This document shows positions 23,977 through 34,784 of a stretch of DNA of 63,645 bases, in pieces (positions within the stretch are counted from its first letter, which is position 1; each line of letters begins with the position of its first letter). The notes beneath the pieces were generated by a model. That model saw nothing but the letters and a program-made list of their open reading frames with translations, was not told the origin of the DNA and made no database searches. The stretch is from Gloeophyllum trabeum ATCC 11539 (taxonomy: Eukaryota; Basidiomycota; Agaricomycetes; Gloeophyllales; Gloeophyllaceae), in assembly GCF_000344685.1 (NCBI RefSeq), contig NW_006920426.1, positions 697,690 through 761,334 on the forward strand, written 5' to 3'. The position numbers and the translations under genes are program-made.

Positions 23977-25089
23977 AGCATGGGCCTACCTTATTGTCCA
24001 GAAGTCGGCAGATACATTTTCTGGGGTTTTGTGATGTAGGTTCCCGTGCTATATTCCATCGCTGGAATAGATTGCAGCAGTCAGCGGTGAAGCTGTCACT
24101 TGTCCGCCGGGACGATGTCATGTAATATGTGGGCTTCAGATGCGCCCCTGTGTGAAGGGAAAGGCATACTAACTGAAACGACCGTGAGTCTTCCGATTGT
24201 CAAGGTGACGGTATGAAGGTAGCCAGTTGGTACGGCGGAGATCAAGCTGGGAAGTTTACTCTGGACGGTTTATTTGGCTAGCCATGCGTGTGAAGGTCAC
24301 AGGAATGGCTAGGCAAATATACCGCCCAATACTCGTGAGTATCAGAGAGGTACGACCGCACGCTGTCTACAGATGCTTGAAACCTGGACAATCTCTCAGA
24401 TGTGCGACACAGGTTTGGCGGCGTACGTGACAGCTTCCCCGCGGACCGCGCATCCTGGGGTGCTCGCTGCGGCATCCTAAATAGTATGATTACCAGAGGG
24501 CAACATACTGCCAGGGTATCGAGAAGTCTGCACGTCGTTGTAGTAGGCTGCACCCGCTCATGCTCGTCCACTTCCGGGTCGACGACGCTCATGAGCGCCT
24601 CGCTCAATATGCCTGTCCAAAGAGACTGTGTGTGGCTGTAGCAGGTGGAATTGACGTATTTAGCTCTAAAATATCAGCGCCCAGAGAGTCCCACAGCCTC
24701 TGTAGAGTTCCTATGAAGGTTCGATACATCTGTCAGCAAAAATAGACACGAAGCGAATCTCAAAATTCACAGTGGTTCAAGCTTGAATACAGGGACTTCA
24801 TGAGGTTATCAGAGTGGGAAAATAGTGCTTGCATTAGTGTAGGTTCAGTGAAAATAAAACATACATACCGCGTACTTATTTGACTGTTCGAGCGACGACT
24901 CGGTTGGCTCGGGCAAGGCTCGGGCTTGACTCGAGCATCGCCGCCGGGGGCGTGACATGTGGTAGCGCCACTGTGACATCGCTAGACTTAGCGAAATCCA
25001 CCCGGTTGCGGTCAAGGTTGCCCGACGCTCTCAACGTTGCTCAAGTGCCGCTGCTCGTCGTCGTCGCGGCCGCTGTGCTCTGGGCGGTT
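23977..25089. other. Spacer, no gene seen
   Basis: About 1.1 kb with AT-rich stretches and only short ORFs. An open frame starts at 24880 and runs into the membrane-protein gene but has no upstream ATG, so a further 5' exon of that gene could lie here. Confidence 0.4.
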
Positions 25090-26710
25090 ATGCTGGATCC
25101 CATGTACGCTGGCAGTTCAAGACCTATGAAGCGCGTGCGGGTGCTTGCGCCTCGGCAGACGGAAGCTAGTGAGTCCATGTGTCTTACGCAGATGTGCCTG
25201 AGGATAAACCGTTGGTGGCGCAATAGCGACATCGGAGACAGAGGCATCGACGTCTGCAGGGACGGACCCGACTGCAACTACACTAGCACCGGTGAGCGTG
25301 TTGTCGACTTTGATATGAGCTCGTTCTTATCCGTCTTAGACGTCTCAAATCACTGGACGGCAGGATGCGCCCAACGATGCTTCAACTACCTCTGCAGGGT
25401 CCGACACGGCTACCACGTCCCCAGGAGACGCCGGAACCAGCAGCGATACCTCGAATGACTCTGGCACGACTTCCCAAACAACCGATTCGTCCCGCACAAC
25501 GCACAACTCTTTGACGGATTCGAATAACCAGTATGTCTCCGTGAACTCGGCGATCTCTTTCTCTCACTTATCTGTAGATCATCGCCCACCGAGACGACGC
25601 CTACGTCGACTACCACAGACACCTCGACTTCTTCCTCTACGTCGACAACCACGTCCACGTCCACTACAACTTCGGCATCGACTACCTCACAGTCGACAAC
25701 TACCTCTACGAGCAGTAGCAGTACAACGTCGACTAGTACCACCTCTACCTCCGCTTCCACCTCAACATCCACCACCTCGACCACTGATGCCTCTACCTCA
25801 ACGACGTCTTCATCATCAACAACAACCCCTCCACCGTCTTCCGGCAGTACTTCTTATTTCACGTCGTCTACGGTCATCACGAAGGATGGGCAAGTGTCCA
25901 CAGTAAGTACCTAACCCACGCTTTCCTAGCTCCTGCCGCTGACCTCACCAGTCGTACACCGTGATCCCGACGATCTGGAGCGGCCAAAGCACGCCCATGA
26001 GCGCCTCCCAGCGCACCGCCATCATCGCCGGCAGCGCCGTTGCGGGCGTCTTCCTCCTCACCCTCCTCGGCGCGCTCCTCTTCTTCTACAAGCGCCACCA
26101 GTACAAGAAGCTCTTCTTCTTCCGGCGCCGGCCCGCGAAGCCGCGCTCGCAGCTGCTCGCGGGCGAGGACTTCGACGACGCGGAGACGCCGATGCAGCAG
26201 TACCGCGATGACCCGTTCGCGCCGCCCGGTCGCGGCAGCTTCGACTCGAGCGGGAGCCCGAGCCTCATGCGCCCGCGCGCGGAGACGGGGAGCGTGTTCC
26301 ACGAGGCGGTGTGGCCGCCGCCCTCGGGCTCGGGGCGCCTCGTCGACCCGCTCGTCGCCGGCTCGAGCCAGGTCGACCTCGGTGGCATCGTCGATAACGT
26401 GATGGGACCCGGGCGGGGGCAGGGGCAGGGCAGCCATATACGTGGGGGCACGGATGCGAGCGAGGTCAGCCTCGACTCGTATTACCCGCCGTCCCGCCAT
26501 GGAAGGGATCTCTCGACGAGCTCGCAGACTGGGTTGTTGGAGACGCAGGAGGGACTCAATACACCACCGCATCGGCCGAGCCCGCTCGCTGGAGACGGGG
26601 CGCAGGGAGAGGGCTCGACGCATAAGCGCAATTGGCTGGAGAGGTCGCCGAAGAAGGTCAATTTTAGCGGGGATCCATCGAGTCCGCCTGGATTGGGTGT
26701 TGCCATGTAA
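25090..26710 (+). CDS. Ser/Thr-rich single-pass membrane protein (copy C)
   Basis: Predicted 459 aa from five exons: 25090-25168, 25242-25291, 25364-25530, 25578-25902 and 25952-26710. All introns are 47-73 nt with GT..AG ends, and phases agree throughout. Residues about 27-205 are almost only Ser/Thr with Asp and Pro. One membrane helix lies near residues 229-252 (AIIAGSAVAGVFLLTLLGAL), followed by basic KRHQYKK. The cytoplasmic tail is Pro/Ser/Gly-rich. The layout equals the gene at 5685-6949, but the TM and tail differ, so it is an older relative. The first exon and start are the weakest part. A wall-sensor or anchor role is inference from layout only. Confidence 0.7.
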
Positions 26711-27286
26711 AAGTGGGTTTAGAGAGTTTTCGTGACATGCTTGGTGCTGACCGCCGTTCTTGCTAGACCGTGGTTCTCCGGCCCTCGACATCTCCTGAGT
26801 TACTCTATCTGCTCCGACAAGATTTTATCGGGCTCTGCAATAACATTCACTCAACATCACGACATATACGACCGGACTTTCGTTCTTTGATAGACTCCTC
26901 TGTTTTCTGTCGGCATCACGGACCTTCACTCGCGGACCTGTCGTATATCTTATAGTATGTCTCTTCCCGTGCATTCTGTCGTGTTATCATTGGCTGCTTC
27001 CTCCATCGAGCATATCCTCAGCCTGCGTGTTATATTCTAGTTTATCGCGCGCTCTGCTTCAACCCCCTTCCGATGTTGTTGTTGTAAATATCGTAACTAA
27101 TGCTTCGATAATCGAATTGCACTTTGGACTGCTGGCTGTGATTCCTTTATTCGTGGCCCGATTACTCTCACTGTATGTAGTCGTGCAGATGGGAAGGATG
27201 ACGTTTCGAAACGCAGGCGCTCAGATCAGTACACCATATACATCCATTGAATGTTAGACCCAGGCGTCTGCCCACTTGCAATCGTA
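26711..27286. other. Convergent 3' region
   Basis: The 3' flanks of the membrane-protein gene and the sixth F-box gene. Pyrimidine-rich, with no supportable ORF. Confidence 0.45.
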
Positions 27287-28753
27287 CTACAACCAGCAAA
27301 ACTCGGGATTGAAATCCATATTTCCTGAGTACTGTCGTGCGAAATACTCGACCTCGCCGCCGTCCTTCACCACCCAGCGCTGCGTGTTAGGCATCCACGG
27401 CCAAGGTTTTATGATGGACGCCTCCCGCAGGCGCGCTACCGGCCCATCCGCGGGGAGCGTCCGCCGCGAGTCCAGCATGGCAGCGACACGGCGCCCCGTG
27501 CAATATGGACTTACATAACACACCGATATCTCCTCGAGCTGTGGGAGGAGATACTCTCCTGTCGAGAAACGCTCGGGGTCGTATGTCAGAGCATGGAGGA
27601 CGTGGTCGTCGAATGGCTTGTAGCCAGCCCTCACACCGCCCATACGGAGCACGCGGAGCTGCGGCAGGGCCTTGAAAAACCGCACCAGCTGGTCTTCGTC
27701 CTGGAAAAGCATTCTGCCGCTCTGGGAGTGGCTCAAGTCGAGGTGCTCGATGGCAGATCCGTCCCTGATGATGGCGTCTGTGAGAAAGGGGTCAAGCCGT
27801 ATGGAGTTTCCTGCGATCGTCAGAGAGCGCAGGGCGGGGAGGAGTAGCCAGTCCAGGACGCCGCTAAAGTTGTACCAGGAATTCCAGATTGTGACGTCGA
27901 GCTTGCGTAGCTGTGCGTACGTCGGCCGTGGACGGCGCACGAAGAAAGGGTCCACCTCTTCTTCCGAGATCTTGCTAACTTCCATCTTCAGGCTCTCTAA
28001 GTTGGCGCATTTCCCCAGAATGTCCATGCATCTCACGAGTGCGGAACCCCTGACATCAGTGAGAATGAGATGTCGCAGGAGCTCGAAGTTGAATGTCTTC
28101 AGACTGAACTGCGGGTCAATATGAGTCAGGTGGACATATTGTAAGCGGGCGGCATTCGCTAAAGAAGGCAGGGTGTCGAGCATCAAGCGGCGATTGTCGT
28201 CGTTGAGCAGCAAGAGGCTTTCCAGATATGGCGTGGGCACGTCCGGCAGAGTAGCTATGATCTTGCTAGGCGCAATGAGACGGAGCTTCCTGCAGCGGTA
28301 AAAATTGGCCTTCAGGATCTTGACGCAGTCCATTCTGCGGCTTTCTTCTTTCGGCAGATCCTCTTTGAGGTAGTAAGAAGGGATCTTGAGAGACAGGCTG
28401 AGTGACAACGCGCCAGAACGCTCCGTCCACATCCTCATGAAAAGGTTTGCCTGCTTCAGCTTGATACGGGGCCATTGAGTCCATCCCAGTTCAATATCCA
28501 GAGAACACCATAGTCCCGGCGTGGCTTCAGCAACAGCTCTCCAGCGTCTCGATACGCGCGTGAATACAAGAACCCAGCACCAGTGAACAAAGTGATGCTG
28601 CGGGAGAGAGGACACCAGTATTTCTGAGAGCAACTCCGTTGGCAAAGAGTCAATAGTCATACGATCTATGCACAAGAACGAGTTTCAGAGACTCGTTTCC
28701 ATAGGCATTCATTCGTTAGTACTCGCCAGGACTCGAGCCACTTGACTGGGCAT
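27287..28753 (-). CDS. F-box protein with degenerate LRR-like region (6)
   Basis: Predicted 469 aa from exons 28723-28753 and 27287-28665. The 57-nt intron GTACTAACG..TGCATAG gives a start (MPSQVARVLA) and again a phase-1 first junction. Without it the frame opens only at the internal ATG 28660. The F-box (TIDSLPTELLSEILVSSLP) is at the N terminus. It is followed by VSRRWRAVAEATPGLWCSL and a Leu-rich half ending YSGNMDFNPEFCW. It is most similar to the gene at 22311-23976, so these two form the second F-box subgroup of the window. Confidence 0.8.
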
Positions 28754-29060
28754 CCGCTTGACACTCGTCTACAATGTCTGAGAGAGATTGGACTTCGAGT
28801 TGAATAGACTGTCGACCAACTTCTTGGGGACAATGATTATTGTCCTGCTCATTGACAGTCGTAATGCCTGGCAGCCGCCAATGTCAGACGTGGTCAGAAA
28901 GCAGAACGGTGGCAACGGTACCTGATACAAGGGGTCCGAGATCAAGGGGTTTATCCGCCATATCAGCACATAAACAAGAGGTCGGGGAGAGGCTTGTGAA
29001 TCAGTCCAGGCCAGTCCTAGCCGGGAAGCTCTGCACTCAGCGGAGACGATCGATTGCCAC

Positions 29061-29505
29061 TAAGGTTGGGCGCGGGTGACACCGCGGCTCTGCCACGGTC
29101 ACCCCGACCCGTACCCGCCTGTACCGCACCCGCAGCGGGTAAGGGTACAAAACCCGCCCGAGAGACCGCGGGTCGCTGGGTGCCCTTGGCCGATGCCCGA
29201 GGTAGGGCTTTGCAGGTTCAAGGCACCCTATTGAAGGTTCTGTTGGGCTAGTTTCTTTGTACACCTGGATCTGACAGTGCCGTACCTGACTCCAGTATCA
29301 CCGGGAACCAACTTCCCGCATTTACCCTTCAAAAATCATAAATTTCGTATAAATATTGTACCCTCCACCAGACCCGCGGGACCCGAGACCCGTTGGGACG
29401 GTTTCACGGTAGCGCGCGGTTCGAGGGATTTCAGACCCGAGCCCGCACCCGAGCGACCCGCGGGCCTAATACCGCGGTGGTACCCGCCACCCGCGCCCAT
29501 CCTTA
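29061..29505. mobile_element. Non-autonomous hAT-type MITE
   Basis: A 445-bp element begins TAAGGTTGGGCGCGGGTG and ends in the near-complement of that sequence (CCCGCGCCCATCCTTA). It is flanked on both sides by the identical 8-bp ATTGCCAC (29053-29060 and 29506-29513), the target-duplication length of hAT transposons. Subterminal inverted blocks with ACCGCGG and CCGCGGGTCGCT follow inside. The element is strongly enriched in CCCG/ACCCG motifs. It encodes no transposase and would need one from elsewhere in the genome. The perfect target duplication suggests a fairly recent insertion. Confidence 0.85.
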
Positions 29506-29513
29506 ATTGCCAC

Positions 29514-30406
29514 AGGCCAGAAATGAGACTATTCATCGACGTTCCCACGCCACCCGCCGGCAAAGCGATACGCGTCACATCCTATTCATTCCCATATATA
29601 GGGAGTAAGCGTGTCCTGAGCTCTCACTACTGCACTCAAGCACCCGGTCTGACCGCTTCCGATGCTATGGATATCAAAGATGCTGGAGTGGTTTTGTACC
29701 GGACGAGCTAGGACGTATATTCTGCTGTCATGATCATACGCGCGCCAACTTGAACCGTACTTAGTACGGAAACTGTCACCGCACTGTGATCTACGATTCA
29801 GCGGTCTGAGAGAGGGACAGTCAGCGTTCCAGTCGATTTAGCGGCTTGCTTGCATAGCACTGCAAGCAGTTAATGCAATGCCACATTTTGTGGAGCTAGA
29901 CACCTTGGTTGACTGGGCCGGCTGACGAACAACGCACTTCATTGCGTTCTAGTGTCTCTTCATGATCGGCCGGCGCTGCAAGGATCCATCCCTCCATGGG
30001 TCGCAGTATGACTCCAACGGAAGGTACGGGCTGACCTGATGCTATGTATGAGCCGGTCCATTGCTGACCCTGATGCCTGCGTTTGTACTTTGATCTCAGA
30101 TCTTGGAGCGGTACCAGCCTCGAGTTTTATTATGCACTCTGATAAGAAGGCCCTTCGACAGTGCTGCTGAAAGAACTACTCTTCATGCCCTGATCATACG
30201 GTTATTACCCACCGCATGTGAGTAATATCCTGGCCACAACCCGGGCCCATCTCAGTAACGAAGACAGGTGCAGAATCATATTCGATCTTGTCGCAGTCTA
30301 CGTCACCTGGAGAACCAAATACAGGCGACTACATGGCGCGGTTTGATACACCGCAATTCCTCTCACGTGTCTTCATTGACCGATATATATCGTTTGGGAG
30401 GTGGGC
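29514..30406. other. Spacer, no gene seen
   Basis: About 890 bp of moderately AT-rich sequence with short ORFs only. It should carry the promoter of the following DUF6533-type gene. Confidence 0.45.
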
Positions 30407-31819
30407 ATGATGCTTTACTTCCGTGCCCAGAATTCAGCCCTTTGCAGCCTGGCTTGCTTGATATATGACCACGGTATTTCATCCTCCTAATCAATGCATT
30501 ATAGCACACTAACTGTGAAAAAGCACTTACCTTCGACGAGGAAATTCAGTTTGTATGGTGTACTAGTCTGTCTCGAGTCAAATTATTCTTCATTGTGGTT
30601 CGTGAATGTCCGATCTGCACTCATTACGTTGCTGCATGAGAGTTTATTCTTTACAGAATCGGTACCTAGCGCCCTTAGGGATATTCTTTGACACATTTAG
30701 TGAGTCCTCTTGATGAGATGCATCATCCATGACTCAACAGCTATTCACAGGCAAAGTCGACATTTTCCCAATTGTTTCATTAAAGTAGTATGTCCTATCA
30801 TCCGTATTTTGACCCGCATCGATGAACGGGGGTTTGACTAGCTGCAGGATATTCTACGAAGTGGAGCGAGTATGGTTGGTGTGCTTTTTTATACTATCCT
30901 ACAGTAGGTTGCCTCGCCTCTTCCTCGCAGCCATCATGATTAACGGTGCGGGGTGCCTCACTGGCAGGCGTTTTAGCAAGTTCGCATGGTTCCGTACCCC
31001 TGTGGAATTGCACTGAATGCTTCTCTAGCTAGGGTAGGCTCCTTATATCATAATTCCCGAGCACTCAGGCGCCTATGATTCGGTGCAGGTGTATGTACCA
31101 TACCATCGCATACACCCTTGACATGCCTGACCATACTTCTTCAGATCACCGCTTGCGCTATCACTGTCGCGACAACTGTAATCTCAGCTCGGAAAGGCAA
31201 CCAAACAAGTTCAGAGGTCATATATCTTGCGGATTTCCGGAGCTGTTATGATCTGCCGGTGCCAACAGACTGGATCACATTTGTGACTCCCATGGTAAGT
31301 ACTTCGTGTCACAACCGCCGTTTCTGCTTATATTCGTCGACTCCGTTGGTAGGTACTGGATACCATCTACCTGGCGTTCACCTTATTCCATGCATGGACC
31401 TGTCGCATGGAACTATTGAACATGCCGCTCGCCCATATAATATGGCGGGACGGCGTGATATGGTTCTGCCTGATGATTGGTATGCATGTGTTCTACTGGT
31501 ATGACCGGGCTAACTTTGTATCTCATAGTTACAATGGGTAGCATTGCCATCATTTCTGGCTGGTACAGAGAGGAACTAATCGCGCCAACAACGTAAGTTG
31601 TTGCCACTCGTACCGCAGGACTCTGATCGGGTTCGAGCGAGCCTGGATAGTCTCGCATATATGACCTGTCAGGTCGCCACTTCCAGGATTTATTTCAATT
31701 TACATCGTGTCTCTGAAGAGATGTCCAACCCAGACTTGATAGAGATGAATGTTGCTATCAGTGGTCTTGAATTTGTTCGGCCAGATTCGACAGAAATACA
31801 GGTGCTTGCTGAGCCCTGA
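30407..31819 (+). CDS. DUF6533-type multi-pass membrane protein, second copy
   Basis: Exons recognised by homology to 18050-19480 are 30407-30473 (LCSLACLIYDH), 30524-30559 (ALTFDEEIQFVW), 30751-30784 (KVDIFPIVSLN) and one starting at 30842 (CRIFYEVERVWLVCFFIL). The 3' exons are 31145-31294 (EVIYLADFRSCYDLPVPTDW), 31353-31479, 31529-31592 and 31642-31819 (MTCQVATSRIYFNL). The 127-nt exon is identical in length to its counterpart in the other copy. One junction between about 30950 and 31144 is unresolved, and the second intron is long (191 nt), so the copy may be impaired. The family is restricted to fungi as far as I know, and its function is unknown. Confidence 0.55.
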
Positions 31820-33043
31820 CTCCTGATCATGAGGTAGTACCCAATCTCTACGTCGACCACCCGGGCTTCCATAGAGATTGTGAGGTATACCAAGTTGGGA
31901 CCCTGCATGTGTTGAAATGAATGATTTCGTGAAGCTGTCAGCGGGAGCTAGAATGCGTCCGAGTCAACTCCGCTTACAAAGTGGCTGTTACCGGCGACGT
32001 CAACCCTATTGTCGTTGTCCTCTAAGTTTACGGGGTCCTGATTTTCACTTTCTTCCACGGTTTGCTTTCACTTTCTGTTTAACACTTTCTAACACCATAT
32101 TTAAGTTAAAAAAATTACATTTATTGAACCAGAATTCAAGCATGTATCTGGATACTTTTTGGAGCGGGATGCAACCCACCCACCAAGTGTGGAAAGCGGA
32201 ATGCGAGGATGCGGGGTGTAGACTTGCCTGATTCGGACGAACGACGCAAAGAGTCTGTAATGACCTTCCTCGAGCACTCGGTGAATACTGTGAGTATTGC
32301 CTGCAGCTTTGAATTTTGTATTAGTGTATAGTAATCTGCAATCTATAAGAATCCTTTTCACTTTGGGGGGTCGCCGTCGGGCGTTTTCTGTCCGTGGCCC
32401 CTTGGTCCTGACGGCAACAACATCAGGACGACTACAAACTATCAGTAGTGGCACTACATCAGCAACTTTAGTTGGCACTACAACGACCGTGTAGTGAGAC
32501 TACAGACCCAATAGTAGTCATGCAAAGCGATAGCCAATCACCACGCGAGCATCCTAAACGATGCGGATTCTCATGGTCGGTTCTGAGACATCTGAGAGCT
32601 CCTGAGAGGGTCTGACGAAAATTCCTCAGGAGCTGTCAGGACAGATACAGAAGTGCTGATGCTCAGCTTGTTCGACTAGTCAGGGCGCAAGCAGGGCCAT
32701 ATCAAGTCTAGGAACCGATGCCAGCCCTCGCTATGCCCGGTCAGTTGACGTTCGAATTCCTAACACTGGTGGAATCGCATCGCCATCGACTTATCGGGAT
32801 TCGTAGTGCTATGTGAAGAAAGGGAGGCAGTGAGGGAAGAACACACTGTAACTGAACATCAGAAAGGTGAGTGAAGAGTGCATCCTCAGGCTTGCCGTTG
32901 ATCCGGCACAGCTTCACATGTACAGCATTTGCAGTGTCGAGGGAATGTAAAGCACATAAAGTTCAACAGGACTCATACGTTTCTGAGATCCTGACGGCAG
33001 CGCTGCCTGGCACCTCTCTACCCAATTCGATTTTTAGCGCGGC
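31820..33043. other. Spacer, no gene seen
   Basis: About 1.2 kb. It contains a small hairpin (10-bp arms 32597-32606 and 32625-32634). No ORF with domain or splice support. Confidence 0.45.
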
Positions 33044-33827
33044 ATGCCGCGGTGGACCAGCTGGCGTAGCCTGCCGGAGACACTCAAGCATCGTCGACGG
33101 CGCAAAGATCGAGATAATCCACGACTACCTTTGGAAGAAGCCAAGGTCCTTCTCGGCATCGTCGGTGCCCTGGCCGACGGCGCAGTCATAGGGCTACCTT
33201 GCTTGAAATCCGTCTGTTCCATCGCCGACGCGGTCATCACCATATGTCAGGTCAGTTCATATTGATACGAGCTCCTGTTCATATTTCAAATGTTTATCAG
33301 GATATAAAGACCAATAAAGATGACGCCGCTAAATTAGCCGGGGACACCGAACAGATCAAAGTTCTACTGAAGGCGGCGATGAGGGACGAGATGGACGATA
33401 ATGTTTCTAACGAGATGCTCAAGGATGATGTTGAGCGTTTGCATCAGTGAGCTGAGACGTGTTTTCCTGCAACACCTGTCCTGACCATTGATCCAGTGTT
33501 CTGGAGTGTGTGTATAGCCGGATGAAAAAACTGTCCGAGAGCGGTCGCATGAGCAGGCTATGGAAGCATCAGTCAGATAAAGAAAAAATACTGGAGTGCC
33601 GAAGAGACCTAGGTCACGCGATGCAACTGTGCCAGGTACCCATATTGCTACCAGTGAAACGCAACGACAATAACGAGGATTCATCGTATCTCACTTCTTA
33701 GCTCATGGGCGTCGTGAAAATATGCGCTAGCTGGGACAAACAACACCGAGTTGCGGCAAGTGTGAGCGACAGCGATTCACTTACGCAAGATACGCAGAAG
33801 GCCCCGTCCTCGCAAAACTTGCTGTGA
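33044..33827 (+). CDS. MLKL/HeLo-like N-terminal domain protein
   Basis: Predicted 205 aa from exons 33044-33250, 33301-33446, 33497-33635 and 33702-33827, with introns of 50, 50 and 66 nt. The pattern LGIVGALADGAVIGLPCLKSV, then ITICQ-DIKTNKDDAAKLA, then RLHQVLECVYSRMKKL and LWKHQSDKEKILECRRDL is that of the four-helix MLKL-N-terminal-like (HeLo-like) domain. In agaricomycetes this domain often precedes an NTPase or stands alone. Known relatives permeabilise membranes in regulated cell death. This role here is inference. The stop at 33825-33827 can be bypassed by a GTGAGT..TTTCAG intron (33823-33902) that opens a frame running into the assembly gap, so the protein may be longer. Confidence 0.6.
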
Positions 33828-34076
33828 GTGTTACCCTGGCATTGCCGTCGAATATATCACTGACCTCAAGAATCCCTATCCCGGTGTGATTGTTGTCTTT
33901 CAGTCGTCTACCGGGTTTCATCTCCTTTGACACCCAGGCTGGTGTTGACAAGGACGGCTTGGTATGCTTTGGTGTGACTCTTAGAGCGAGCTACAAGGTT
34001 TTTTTTGGTTTAGACCAGTGGGGTTGGTCTGCCTGCCCGACGCCTCCCAAAGGTGGTAGGTTGGTCCAGCCCTGGC

Positions 34077-34784
34077 CCTCTCGGAAGACTCTCCAATATA
34101 CCGAGAGATTCACGGGTGGCCACCCTCGCCCCGACTGCACTACTGCCCTGGTGGCAGAGTGCNNNNNNNNNNNNNNNNNNNNNNNNNNNNNNNNNNNNNN
34201 NNNNNNNNNNNNNNNNNNNNNNNNNNNNNNNNNNNNNNNNNNNNNNNNNNNNNNNNNNNNNNNNNNNNNNNNNNNNNNNNNNNNNNNNNNNNNNNNNNNN
34301 NNNNNNNNNNNNNNNNNNNNNNNNNNNNNNNNNNNNNNNNNNNNNNNNNNNNNNNNNNNNNNNNNNNNNNNNNNNNNNNNNNNNNNNNNNNNNNNNNNNN
34401 NNNNNNNNNNNNNNNNNNNNNNNNNNNNNNNNNNNNNNNNNNNNNNNNNNNNNNNNNNNNNNNNNNNNNNNNNNNNNNNNNNNNNNNNNNNNNNNNNNNN
34501 NNNNNNNNNNNNNNNNNNNNNNNNNNNNNNNNNNNNNNNNNNNNNNNNNNNNNNNNNNNNNNNNNNNNNNNNNNNNNNNNNNNNNNNNNNNNNNNNNNNN
34601 NNNNNNNNNNNNNNNNNNNNNNNNNNNNNNNNNNNNNNNNNNNNNNNNNNNNNNNNNNNNNNNNNNNNNNNNNNNNNNNNNNNNNNNNNNNNNNNNNNNN
34701 NCTACTGCCCTGGTGGCAGAGTGCAGTCGGGGCGGGGGTGGCCACCCGTGAATCTCTCGGTATATTGGAGAGTCTTCCGAGAGG
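34077..34784. repeat. Palindrome interrupted by assembly gap
   Basis: The arm 34077-34162 and the arm 34702-34784 are reverse complements with one mismatch seen (CCTCGCC against GGCGGGG). The last 23 bases before the Ns (34140-34162) are identical to the first 23 after them (34702-34724). These 23 bases are themselves the hairpin tip, with CTGCC and GGCAG arms. Joining the contigs on this overlap would give one palindrome of about 146 bp. Confidence 0.85.
34163..34701. other. Assembly gap (539 N)
   Basis: Run of unknown bases of scaffolding origin. The identical flanks suggest that the true gap may be zero or negative. Confidence 0.99.

Noticed and set aside
25877..26791. 304-codon minus-strand ORF
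   Set aside because: Shadow of the last exon of the second Ser/Thr-rich membrane gene. Arg/Ala-rich with no motif.
29037..29578. Short ORFs within the hAT-type MITE
   Set aside because: They arise from CCCG-rich sequence and encode no transposase motif.
32597..32634. Small hairpin with 10-bp arms
   Set aside because: Arms this short are expected occasionally by chance in 60 kb, and nothing else supports function.
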